NCBI GenBank assembly: GCA_958298945.1
Contig: OY282606.1
Location: 59,657,920-59,721,919 of the forward strand
Origin: Atherix ibis
Taxonomy: Eukaryota > Arthropoda > Insecta > Diptera > Athericidae
Reading direction: 5' to 3'
Length of the DNA: 64,000 nt
Numbering within the stretch: the first letter of the stretch is position 1; each line of letters begins with the position of its first letter. Positions 24,088 to 35,027 of the stretch are shown one piece after another. The notes beneath the pieces were generated by a model. The model was not told the DNA's origin. It ran no database searches and saw nothing but the letters and a program-made list of their open reading frames with translations. A program made the translations under genes and the position numbers.

Positions 24088-27000
24088 GCAAAACTTATTA
24101 AAAATAAAAAAACAAGGCATCTAAAAATTATAATAATTTTAATATCATGTGTTAAATGATAACAATTAAAACAAAACAAACAAAAGTAAAATTTTTAGAC
24201 CAGAATTTCCATCCATAAAAGTTTAATAAGTATAAGACAATTTTTTTAAATAGAATTTATAACAAATACGTATTAATAAACAAATTAATTTACTACTATG
24301 CCAAAAAGACATTTACAAAAATAAAATAACAAATTGTGCTTTAATACTTATGTTAAATAACGCTTAAAAATTTATATTTTTTGCAAAAAAATATGAAATA
24401 ACTGTGCAATATTGTTTTATTTACGAGTGCATTATTTTTTTTGTAATTAAAAAAAAAATTATTTAAAATTAAAATAAATTGTTTTTTGTGACTGAAAACT
24501 CTATAATCACTTACATACATACAATTGCGACCATATTATAAATAATTTTAAATTTTTGTACGTCGAAATAACGATGGAAATACGAGATAATTTGTAGAAA
24601 TTAATTAGTAATAATACGAGCATTTCAAGACTAAATAACAAATTAAAATTGTAACAAAATAACGAAAGTCCAATAATAATAAATGAATTTTATATAATTT
24701 ATATTATCGGAAAATGACAATTTATATTATTGTACATTATGATCAATGAAAAATTGAAAATAATTAATAAATAATTAAATATTACTTAATTCTCGTATAT
24801 ATAATACAATACGAAAAGCTTGTATGTGGTTGTTATTAATTAAATGTACGAATATTAAGGTTATGGTTTCAAAGAAATTAAATGTTTATTTTTAAAAATA
24901 AAAGCAAATTTTATGAATATGAGACTTTAAAGCTTATATATGCAGATGAATGTATAATATAAGTGTATGTTTATTAATGTCTATAGAATAAGTATGTACA
25001 TAAATAACTTCTTTTATTATTTATTTTAGAACCGTCCTTTTATTAACAATAATAATTCGTTTTTTAAATAAATTCTAAGAACGAGAATAGTATTTTTTAG
25101 CTTTTATAAATGAATAACATTTTAATCGTTAATTTAAATTTACATGGTACAATAATCCATGTTAATTATATTAAAACTACCTACATATATAAATGTTAAT
25201 TTTCCTTTGCTATTGCCTTTAGTTATATTATTTTTTATATTGTAATATATTTTATCTGAATATATAAATAAGAATTTCATAAAAATGTTTACATCCAAAT
25301 AAGTAAATTAATGTTAGTAAAATTATTTGTTCAGTTATATTATCTCATATTTTATTAAATATATTGAATTATTTGCATTTTAAAAAGAAATTAAATTCAT
25401 ATTAATTAATAATGCTTTATCTAAAAACAGATAATTTTAGCATAGGGGCAATGCTAATTATAAAGCAGTTGTTTTAATGAACATTGATAATTTTTAAATA
25501 TAGAAATATTTAAATATTTTCACATATCCATAAATCAATATTTACGTCGACAAAGATTACTAATTTATTTTAAATTAATATTCATTGATAAACATCGGTT
25601 GCTATATGCCAGTTCATCGCTACGAAAGGGTGTTTTATGAAAGGGTGTTTATAAAATCTTATAAATATAGTCAAAATTCTATTTGAATAATATTTATTTT
25701 ATAATTTTAAATAAAAATACCCCTAAATATTTTTATACTATTCTATCTAAAGTTTAAACCATACTATCTCTGAGTTTACATATCGACTTCAAAGAATATA
25801 AATAAATTATATTAAATTATAAAAATATATTAAAGAAATTCTAGGTATATAACCATCGAATAGAGTAAAAAAAACAATATGGCCTATTCGGACTGAAATA
25901 CTGTATATAAAAAATTGTACAAAATTGAACTTAATAATAATTTGATATTAGTTCGAACTCGTTTTATATTTAATGCCAAATTGAAATAAATAATTTTTTA
26001 ACGTAATTTTTTATATAATTTGGCAAAAAATTAATAAATTTTTGGCAAAAAAAATATTCATATAAAAGATATGTACAAAACAAAACCGAAATAATAATAC
26101 TATAAAATTGGGAAGTATATAATGTTAAGAGCAATGTACTAGATAAATTTCAAGCAAAAGGTTTTTATATAGACCTATTATTAATCTTTTTTTTTTAAAT
26201 ATAAAAATAATACTGAGATTTTATATAAATAAGTTAAATCAAAATGCATTTTTTTTTATCTTACGAGTATATAATAATTTCTTAATGCACATTTTGAGCT
26301 TTTTACAGCAAAATTTAGATAAATTAATATTTTAAATTAAAAAAAAAACAATATATATTAATTAAAATGAACTTATATTTAAAATATATTTAATGTTTAT
26401 AACTAACAAAAAAAATATATGTTAAGATAATTAATCGTACTACGTATGGTACAAATATGAATACATGAGTACCATATAATATTAAATAGATGAATTTTTT
26501 ATACTTCAAAAATAAGTTAATTCAACATTAACTTATTTTTAAATAATGTTTACTTCAATAATTATTACACTCTACTGAATTATTTTTGTTTTTAAATTAT
26601 ATTTTTTATTATTTAATTTAAAATATAGTTACTTCGTTATGTATTGTATCATTTATTTATAAAATTTAGACCTTTTACTTATAGTAATAAATGAAACTAT
26701 AAATTTTAACCCGAATAAAATCCAAGATAATTAAATTCTCGAACGAAGATATTGTTTGCATATTTATAACTAATTTTTCTATAAATTAAAATTTTATTTT
26801 TTTGGACATTTTTAAATAAATGCTCACATTTTATTTTTGAGATATAGAATATTACATGCAATAATTCTTATTTTCTAAGCTAAGTTAACTTGTCGCATTA
26901 TTTTAGATGAATATAATTTTTAACACACAGTTCTGTTTTTATTTATTCGAAAAAAAATAGATTATAAAGCAATTTTGCAGACATTTTTTTTTGTGTGTAC

Positions 27001-27648
27001 TAAATGAAAATATAAATAAAAGTGATTCTGATGATATATTTAAACTTCAATTAATCAATGAATTAATTCATAAGTTTCTGTCCTTAATATTTTAATAGTT
27101 AAAATTCTAATAAATTTCCATTTTTTTGCGTGCATAAAATCAAATTTTAAAATTGGAGAAGATAAAAAAATCATTTGTTAAAAATTTAGCTTTTATCGGA
27201 AATTTTATTAGTAAAAACATGTTTCAATTCCATTGTCTTTTTCTAACTTGTCGAGATTGTCGATATATCAGTTTTCTAAATTGTCGATATATCAGTAACT
27301 TAATGGAATTATTTTTCGAATATTCTATAGAAAAATTTGGTTATATATATATAAAATACTAATGTCAACCATAAATTAATAATTTATCAAGTAATTTAAA
27401 AATAATAAAAATACTGTCAATAATTAACATTAAGTTATTAAATTTCATTAATTAGAATTATCAAGAAATGTTCGAATATTGTTCGTTTCATCTATCTCAA
27501 CGTAAATTCAATATTCAATGTACGGTATGACACTATTATAATATGATATGCCATAAATATAGATCTTCGAAACATAAAAAAAATCTTTTAACCAATTACC
27601 TTTCCATTAAGTAGAATTATTTTCTTTACTACGTAATCAAACACTTTT
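24088..27648. other. Tusp 3' flank, extremely AT-rich
   Basis: The Tusp 3' UTR must begin here. AATAAA occurs 16 nt after the stop (24103-24108) and many more times downstream, so the true end cannot be chosen by motif. A short hairpin (arms AAAAATAAGTTAAT) lies at about 26508-26540. No other gene seen. Confidence 0.5.
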
Positions 27649-27746
27649 TTTTTTTTTTATTTGATCTGGATTTGCAATGTTTAATACTACACTTTACAAA
27701 TTTGTTATTCATATTGTTTGATCAAATAAATGAATTAATACTTTAT
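27649..27746 (-). pseudogene. Duplicated 5' end of the THAP gene
   Basis: About 98 bp closely matching 29764-29860. On the minus strand it contains the upstream flank, the ATG (27712) and codons for MNNKFVKCSIKHCKSRSN, including the first two zinc ligands of the THAP finger, then runs into a poly-A tract (poly-T on the plus strand at 27644-27658). The rest of the gene is absent. Confidence 0.85.
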
Positions 27747-28746
27747 CTTCTTTTTAAAAAAAACTGTATCTTTTAAAGTTCAAATTATTGAATTAATAAA
27801 AACTACCATATGTATATTTAGAGTCGCATAATATAAACATTATGTAAGTACGTTAATACTGAACAATATTTGCTATATGAAGAATTAGAAAAATCATCTA
27901 TTTAACTACAATATGCCATTAGGTAATAAAAAAATTAGTGTACAATGTTATTTAATTGATGTATGTAAATAGATTTTAACGGAAACAACACAACAAGATC
28001 AGGAATTCTAAAATATTTATTATAGTAAAATTTATTATAGAAAAAAAAATTTTCACAGTCAACATGTATCCGATCCATATTATTTACATTCCTTTTCAAT
28101 ATTCCTATCATTGATTTATTTAAAGATATTATAAACAAACATTGATTAAAGAAATACATAAATCTAGATTATAACTCAAGATTTTATTGATAGAATTATA
28201 CAGTTATTGTGACTAATACTACATATATAATTCTTATTGCATTTGAAATTATTATTTTATAATTAGTTATGTATTTATGTATATTTGTAGAGCAATTATT
28301 TTCATAGTTATATGAATTTCATCGCATGTTAATTTAAAATAATGTTTCTATACATACAAATTATAATTAGCAATGAATATTTACAAACTGTCATTTTGTT
28401 TACAATAAATGTTTAATTGTTATGTAATTATTCCTTTTTTACTATTGAATAAAATAAATTTATGTTAATTTGTATATGGTGTATTATTTGAAAACTACAG
28501 AATTTATTCTACATTTTATACGTTGTCGAATGAAATATCTTATGCAATTTGTAAAGTTTAGTGTTTTATTTTCTTAAACGAAAATAAAATTTATTATTTT
28601 TTTATTATATTAGGTAACAAATTTTGGTTTTTCTAAAAAAAAATCGGCCGGCGATTTAATTATTGATTACTACAAAGTTTGTTTTATAAAAACAAATATT
28701 TTATATTTGTTCAGTACATTTATTAAAAATATCTAATATTTGATTC

Positions 28747-28866
28747 TTAGTTTATAACATTTGTAGCTTTGCGTCGAAGAATAATCAGTTTATGTGACAG
28801 AATTTCACTTGCTCTGATAGCGCCTTTCCATAGTTGAAAAGTTTTGATGACAGTGTCCAACACCAT
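28747..28866 (-). other. Possible small terminal exon downstream of the THAP ORF
   Basis: Behind a good acceptor (TTAATTTTAG) the minus strand reads CA then ATG and 39 codons (LDTVIKTFQLWKGAIRASEI, then LSHKLIILRRKATNVIN) to a stop. A GTAAGT donor at 28927-28922 precedes it at intron distance, and joining the two keeps a frame open (ISPNIRKIYLKLP-MVLD). The two segments share weakly similar flanks, suggesting local duplication. It could be a 3' exon of the THAP gene or a separate small gene; no family recognised. Confidence 0.3.
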
Positions 28867-29232
28867 TGCTAAAATTAACAAAATTGTCAGAAAAGTAGTT
28901 CAAATGGGAATGCAAAATATTAACTTACGCAACTTCAAATAAATCTTACGTATATTCGGGGAGATGTTATCACCAATACGTTGACAAGTAGATCAAATTG
29001 GAATTCAAAATATATATTTTTTAAGCACATATGAACTTATATCGAATATCCAAACAAATATCGAATATCCAAATTAGACTTCCTACTGTGACAAGAAAAA
29101 CAAATATCTCTAATGTAATGCAATGCTGGCGAAGAAATTTTTTGTTTTTTTCACAGATCCGCCCATTTCAACTAAACAGTAGTCCATATTTTCCGTTCAG
29201 AATTTGGTGTCACCGAATTACTTCAAATTTGC

Positions 29233-29823
29233 TCACTGAAATTTTTCATTTGTAGAGTCTAATTCAGATGCCCCAGTTTTATTAAAATTAATTTTAATTT
29301 GTATGTTTTGTTCATTTTTTTTATTTATTGGCCCCAGACCATTTCTAAGCAATCGTCTTATCAATACTTTATTTCTACATTGTAATTTTTTTTTATCCAT
29401 TTTTAATTTGTCCATTTTTTTATGGAGTACATTTATTTTATTTATATATTCTAAATTTGATTGCGAATTTTGAAAACAAGAACCACATGCAACCTGTGCA
29501 TTAACGTGAGATTTATCAGCAAGTTCAGGTTTTTCCTCTACTTCTAATGCGGAATCACTTTCACGACCACATAAAAACAACGAAGGGATAGCTTCTTTTT
29601 TTAATCTTAAGAGACCAATAAAGATTTTATCGAAATGAATATCACAAATAAATGGTTTTTTTTTATTACTTATAATTTCTATTGACTTGTTGCACGCATC
29701 TACCCATTTTTTATATCGGCTGGGATCTTTAACTTTACTAGGAAACCGGAAAAACTTTCTATTTTTTTCATTCGATCTGGATTCACAATGTTTAATACTA
29801 CACCTTACAAATTTGTTATTCAT
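29233..29823 (-). CDS. THAP-type zinc-finger protein with coiled coil
   Basis: A 196-residue open frame starts at MNNKFVRCSIKHC. The C2CH zinc ligands are C8, C13, C60 and H63, with the conserved FFRFP (24-28), W40 and the AIPSLF motif near residue 80, so residues 1-85 form a THAP DNA-binding domain. An acidic linker follows, and then a Leu/Lys-rich coiled coil (about residues 123-160). THAP proteins bind specific DNA; some derive from P-element transposases, but no transposase catalytic domain is visible here. The stop codon lies inside GTGAGC, a usable splice donor (CA|GTGAGC), so the real protein may continue into a downstream exon. It is AT-rich like its surroundings. No expression evidence; a partial copy of its 5' end lies at 27649-27746. 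Confidence 0.75.
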   Translation of the reverse strand: MNNKFVRCSIKHCESRSNEKNRKFFRFPSKVKDPSRYKKWVDACNKSIEIISNKKKPFICDIHFDKIFIGLLRLKKEAIPSLFLCGRESDSALEVEEKPELADKSHVNAQVACGSCFQNSQSNLEYINKINVLHKKMDKLKMDKKKLQCRNKVLIRRLLRNGLGPINKKNEQNIQIKINFNKTGASELDSTNEKFQ

Positions 29824-29879
29824 ATTGTTTGATCAAAAAGATAAATTAATACTTTATATTATTTTTAAATTCATATAAT

Positions 29880-30056
29880 AGATACACATATTGTATATCA
29901 ATAGTAGAACATAAATGTCAATCGCTTAACCACCGACAAAAACATAATAAATGACAAATATCAGAGATAAAGCCCATAACACAATTCCGACGAGAACTAG
30001 TGACGATAACTTAAATCGTTCAAGAATCGAACTAGTAAATAAACGTCACTAATTAT
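29880..30056. other. Upstream flank of the THAP ORF
   Basis: No promoter motif I can defend. It ends where a Harbinger terminal repeat begins. Confidence 0.4.
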
Positions 30057-30200
30057 AGGCGTTTTCCATTGGACCAATTTTGCTACTAGTCGGTAGTTGT
30101 AGCTGTCATCATCTACCCTACCTCGAACAAACTGGCACATTGAACTGGGAGTTACGCATACAATTTACGTTAGGTGGATTCTAGTTGCTAAAGTGAAAAT
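30057..30200 (+). mobile_element. Solo end of a PIF/Harbinger element
   Basis: The sequence AGGCGTTTTCCATTGGACC and the following ~140 bp (GTAGCTGTCATCATCTA, TTTACGTTAGGTGGATTC, TAGTTGCTAAAGTGAAAA) match the reverse complement of the right end (34457 down to 34315) of the Harbinger element at 33117-34457. No matching second end was found nearby, so this is a truncated copy. Confidence 0.8.
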
Positions 30201-30214
30201 AGATAGTTTTACGT

Positions 30215-31508
30215 TTAGATTAAAGAAGAACTGGATAGGCCTCTACACAAAAATTTTGTCCAAATTTTGTTAGCAATATATTCGTAGACCGCACACACAT
30301 GCAATACAACAGAAACGGCGTAAATCATTGGGAGCCAATTTTAAACTTCAGTATGCGATTGAAGCGGTTCGTTCAAAACCATTTTCATATGCGATGTCAT
30401 TTATGCGTAAACGAATAGATTTTTTAATATTGCGGGTTTTGTTGTTTGATGGAATTAGTTTTGAAAATTTATAATAAAACACAGTATTGTGTTTTAAAAT
30501 ATTATTTATTTATTTATTAGATATTTCACTATATATTATTTATTAAAACAGAATTATAAAGTGGAAGAGCATATAAAAATATAATTTATAACTAATATTT
30601 TTAAAAAATTAAAGAAATATTATTTAGTAAATGCATTATAATGTGGTATAATAGAGCAAGCAAAACAAAGTTATTTAAATAATAACCTTACCGAAGAATA
30701 AACTTTATTTATTATAACAAAATGAAAATAGCAATGGAAAATAGACAGAAAAATTCGGTCCCTTAAACTTTCTTACAGACACTTCATATACACCAGCACT
30801 GAACTAATTTCTGGTAAACATTGAACTGTCAACATCGGATTTGTTTAAATTTATTTAATGACCAACTTTTCACTTTTTCACCACTTTTTGGATAAAATAA
30901 AACACTAACAACCATTTAGGCATATCACAAACTACATATTTGTTGTTTTGGTTAGTAAAAATGAAGATGTCAACTTACCGAAATAAAGATATACCCGGTT
31001 TCCTCATTTCGTCGAATTTCTAGCAATTTCTAATAAATTAATTAATTTTCTGAAATAAAATTTCGTATTAAGTTTTGTCAAAAATATAACTATTTATAAA
31101 AATACTTACTTTTTTGCAAATACTTTAAAATAGATAAAAACTACACTTTAAATTGCACTTTCCTATGTGACACAATACAACTTCAAAAATGACAACGCTA
31201 GTTAGATTAGTTCGATGTGTAATCACTTTCATGGAGAATGGCAGGTTGTACAATGGCAGGTTGTAATAAAACACAGAATTATAAAGTGGAAGAGCATAAT
31301 AAGTGAATTAAAAAGAATATAAATTATGCATTTGCAATTCAATAAATTTTTATTACGAGAACTAGATAGCAGTGAGTGTCATGTCTACATTATAAAATTC
31401 ACAAAAAGCTATCTAATAAATGCCATTTCTTGCCGCTTCGCAATAAATTGCACACAAAATTGCGTATGCATATAAGGTAAGGGCCTATCCAGGTATTCTT
31501 TAATCTAA
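30215..31508. mobile_element. Unclassified element with 27-bp inverted ends
   Basis: The ends 30215-30241 and 31482-31508 are inverted copies matching at 25 of 27 positions (core TTAGATTAAAGAA and TGGATAGGCC). The 1.3-kb interior has no transposase-like frame. It includes an internal direct repeat (ACAGAATTATAAAGTGGAAG near 30548 and 31273) and a doubled GGCAGGTTGTA near 31240. It looks like a MITE or a composite of MITEs; no target duplication was recognised. Confidence 0.5.
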
Positions 31509-32071
31509 GGTTACAGCTATTTCAATAAAAGAAAAAGTGTGGTAATGTTACAAAACAAGAAAGAGCAAATATAAAATTTTGTGTTAAGCTTGAGACATAC
31601 GAATTGATGAAAAAAGTTTATGGTGATAGTTGTACACGTATGAGTCGTACTCAAGTTTATAGGTGGTTTACACGATTTAAAAATGGTCGTGAGAAGCTAG
31701 TAATCGTGCTGAATTGGTGGAAAAAGTCCGTGAAATCATTGGTACGATGCAAATTTTACTACGAGAATGTTGGCTAAGGAATTAAATACGAGTAAAAACA
31801 CTATTTGAAGAATTTTAACTAAAGATTTGGGTAAAAGAAAGGTCTGTGCGCGTTTTTTTCCACATGAATTCAATGAAGACCAAAAAAGTGAACGAAAAAA
31901 CGCATTTCTCTTATCAACCACCCTCCGTATTCGCCTGATCTATCACCATGTGACTATTTTCTATTTCCAAAACTGAAAACCAAGATGAAAGGACCATTTT
32001 ATGATGATATCCCAGCCATTTTTGTTTTGTAACATTAGCACATTTTTCCTTTCATTGAATTGGCTGTAACT
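31509..32071 (+). mobile_element. Mariner deletion derivative with ~52-bp inverted repeats
   Basis: Ends 31509-31560 and 32019-32071 are inverted copies (GTTACAGC, then TTCAAT, then GTAATGTTACAAAACAA). Between them the plus strand has an N-terminal mariner transposase segment (IKFCVKLETYEL, CTRMSRTQVYRWFTRFKNGR), a broken middle (LVEKVREIIGT, DLGKRKVCARF) and then abruptly the C-terminal block PPYSPDLSPCDYFLFPKLK (near 31920-31975). The whole catalytic region around the first two acidic residues is deleted. It abuts the 30215-31508 element directly. Confidence 0.75.
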
Positions 32072-33113
32072 TTCACATCTGTTATCCGATTTCCATGAAT
32101 TTAATATGTTTGAAAGAATATGAATGTATCTTTTTAACGCTGTCAATTTTCAATATATGGCGCTGCAAGTTGTATGATTTAAATATTAAGTCCGGTTATT
32201 TGTGAGACACACCGTGTATCAATCAAATATCAATCGCCTCAATTTTTTTGACGTGGTAAGAGTTTTAAAATACGCCATTCTCCATGAAATGGTAGCACAT
32301 CAAAATACTTGCATACTTTATATTGACATTTAGACACTTTTCGCGGAGTGAAAGTGCGCTTTTATTAATTTTATTTAGTTTACGGACAAGTAAGTATAAA
32401 TTAATACATTTGCATAAATAGTTTTATTCATCACGACAGTAAATAGAAAGTTTTTACACAATTGACGTGCAAATTATTTAAATTATATTTACAACATATA
32501 AAATAATCAACCACAAAACCTTTCCATATAATATCGGAAAATCGTTAAGAATATAAATACTACCATCGATAAATTATATATCTTTGAAATAATTGTATTA
32601 AAATATATATTAATTATACTAATGGAATTTAGAAACTTTCCATTGCGAAAACTAGATGTACTGGAGGGATCATATCTACACAAAAAATTCTACTCCTCAA
32701 TATGCAGATTATTCAATTTATCGCCGCTTGAATGTGGCGTGAGAAATGTCTAGTAATTTGTCTTCTCTATTGCAATTTCTTTAGCTTTTCAACTGAAAGT
32801 AGCAATTTCAATTGAAAAGTAGATTTTTCAGAATTTGATTTCGGTATACTCTTTATTGACCTGCTTCAAAATTTCTCGCGGATAGAAGCAAGTGAATTTT
32901 TTTTGTTCAAATACCTTTGGTTGCAATTGTTGTTAATTTAATTACATTTATTATCAAATGTATCTGCTTTATTATTTTAAGTTTTAGTTCATATTTTTTA
33001 TTCATTTTAATTGTTGTTCATACATTTTTTATCTAAGGCACGCCAGTTGCACAATAATTAATGGAAACTGTAAGTAATGGAAACTGATCTGCGTTACGTA
33101 TATGTAACAATAC
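32072..33113. other. Intergenic, mostly AT-rich
   Basis: A possible isolated mariner end, rich in GTGTGTC (TACACGGTGTGTCTCAC on the minus strand), lies at 32199-32216; no partner was found. Nothing else assigned. Confidence 0.4.
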
Positions 33114-33116
33114 ATT

Positions 33117-34457
33117 AGGCGTTTTCCTTTGGACCAATTTTAGTAGTCCGGAGTAGATGAGCAAAGGAAAGCCAAATTCTAAACTCTAGTAAAACATAAC
33201 CTCAAAACAGTCAGCAACAATCTGACAATACTTATTGTATTTGTGAACGTGAAGTGGCGTGGGTGTGTTCCGGACAACGTTTAAATTATTTAATTTAAAC
33301 TTTGTACGGAAATTATTTAATTTAAACTTTGAATAAATGGCCTTAACATATTTAATATATATAATAAAAAAAATACTTTTGTTTTTGTAAGCCGAGGAGG
33401 CGTTTATTATAATAATAAATATGAATTCACACAAAAGCATTAGTTCTGATGAACCAGGTTCACCACAGTACACATCTATAAATTTTTTCTCGGCGTTTAC
33501 AATTCCCTGGAAAAGCACACTACAAAATTTTTTCCTATTGTAGTATGCTTGTTTGACACATTTATGAGGATTGACCTTAATATGGGAACCATGAATAGCC
33601 CCAACAACATCTGGCACACCTTTCATAGCTGCGAATTGGATCTGGTTATTTTGCATCTCGGATGCTGTTGGCTACCCCATGTATTAGGGACTCACTTCGA
33701 CAAGCCATTTCACGACGCGGTATAAAATTCGATGGACAGAGCTTTTTGTTACATTAAATCTGTTCCAATTTGTCGGTACGTTTCAGTATTTGCCAGAAAC
33801 CAAGACGTGATGTATATTTAAACAGCAGCACGTCCTCCACGCCTTGGACGGTCTAAAAACACTGTATTCAGCTAAAAGAGTGCAATATTTACAACACTTA
33901 TTCATTAAATTAGTGTTTATAATGAAAACTACATACCCATAATCCTTTCGGCGACAAATCTGCTTAATCTGAAGTGTTTTTTGAATACCGAATCCGTGTA
34001 ATTTTCAATTACATCCACATAATTTTCAACTCTACCTTTTTTAATACCTAGAGGCACATCATCATCAGAATCTGATGTCTCGCTTGACTCTGAAGAATCA
34101 CATAAAAGTAAATTATTCCTACCTTCCAGAACGTGTAACAATTCCATAGCAACCTGTAAAGCAGTCAGTTTATAAATTTGCATTTATTTTTTATGTAAAA
34201 ACCCACTCGATTAATATTTGACTCCATTTCTCTTCGCTTTTTCTGCACGAATAAAGTAAACATAACAAAAATATGACACTTCAACATAACCAACAAACCC
34301 GCAAAAATCGGGTTTTTTCACTTTAGCAACTAGAATCCACCTAACGTAAATTGTATACGTAACTCTCCGTTCGAAGTGGTCGTTCGTTCGAGGTGGACTA
34401 GATGATGACAGCTACAACTAGTCCGGACTACTAAAATTGGTCCAAAGGAAAACGCCT
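33117..34457 (-). mobile_element. PIF/Harbinger element with dead transposase
   Basis: Inverted ends begin AGGCGTTTTCCTTTGGACC at 33117 and 34457 and match for about 37 bp; a 3-bp ATT flanks both sides (33114-33116, 34458-34460). The minus strand carries an acidic N-terminal exon (34183-33929, ending TDSVFKKHFRLSRFVAERI). Broken frames follow (FLANTETYRQIGTD, SSVHRILYRVVKWLVEV), then the DDE_4-type core MKGVPDVVGAIHGSHIKVNP and FIDVYCGEPGS (33656-33430). The first catalytic aspartate is His (GAIHG for GAIDG), the second motif is lost after EPGSS and the C-terminal third is absent. The partner Myb-like ORF is also absent, so the element is inactive. Confidence 0.85.
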
Positions 34458-34460
34458 ATT

Positions 34461-35027
34461 TTCTTGAATCGACAGTGTCCAATATTTAGGATTGTCTTGA
34501 ATATTAATAGTTTTGGAATAGTTTGCTTGTTTACGCATATAAGGAGGCAATTATTTAATAGCTTTTCATACAGCATTGTGATTATAAATTAATAAAATAA
34601 ATTATTTGTAATAAAATACATATTTTTAAAAAAAATTGCAATTTATTTTTTGTTTCCATACTGTGGGTGTCGACAAAATCATAATAACTTTACTGTTTTT
34701 ATATAAAAGGTTTCATTGCTATAAATTATATTCAAGGAGCTCTGCTTTTGATTTGGGCAAAAAACAAATTTTTTAATCAAAACTTTTAAAACTCATATAA
34801 TTTTTTATTTTTAAATTAAACCGCTTTCATTTCATGAATTTATAGCATATTTTATAGTGATTCTCCCACTTGACAGTTTTCATCAGCAACACGAGAATCT
34901 GTCAACTTTTTGACGATTGCAGGAATGTCAAAACGATTTCTCTTACCAGAAGTGAGTAGTGTACATATTAGCCGGTCGTAGTTTTCTGTAGAATTACACA
35001 ATAAAATAGCTTTCGAAACGTTTAGAA
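34461..35027. other. Probable 5' flank and UTR of the crotonase gene
   Basis: Less AT-rich from about 34860. It contains inverted TTGACAG...CTGTCAA near 34870-34903. No TATA box at a defensible position; transcription start not determined. Confidence 0.4.
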
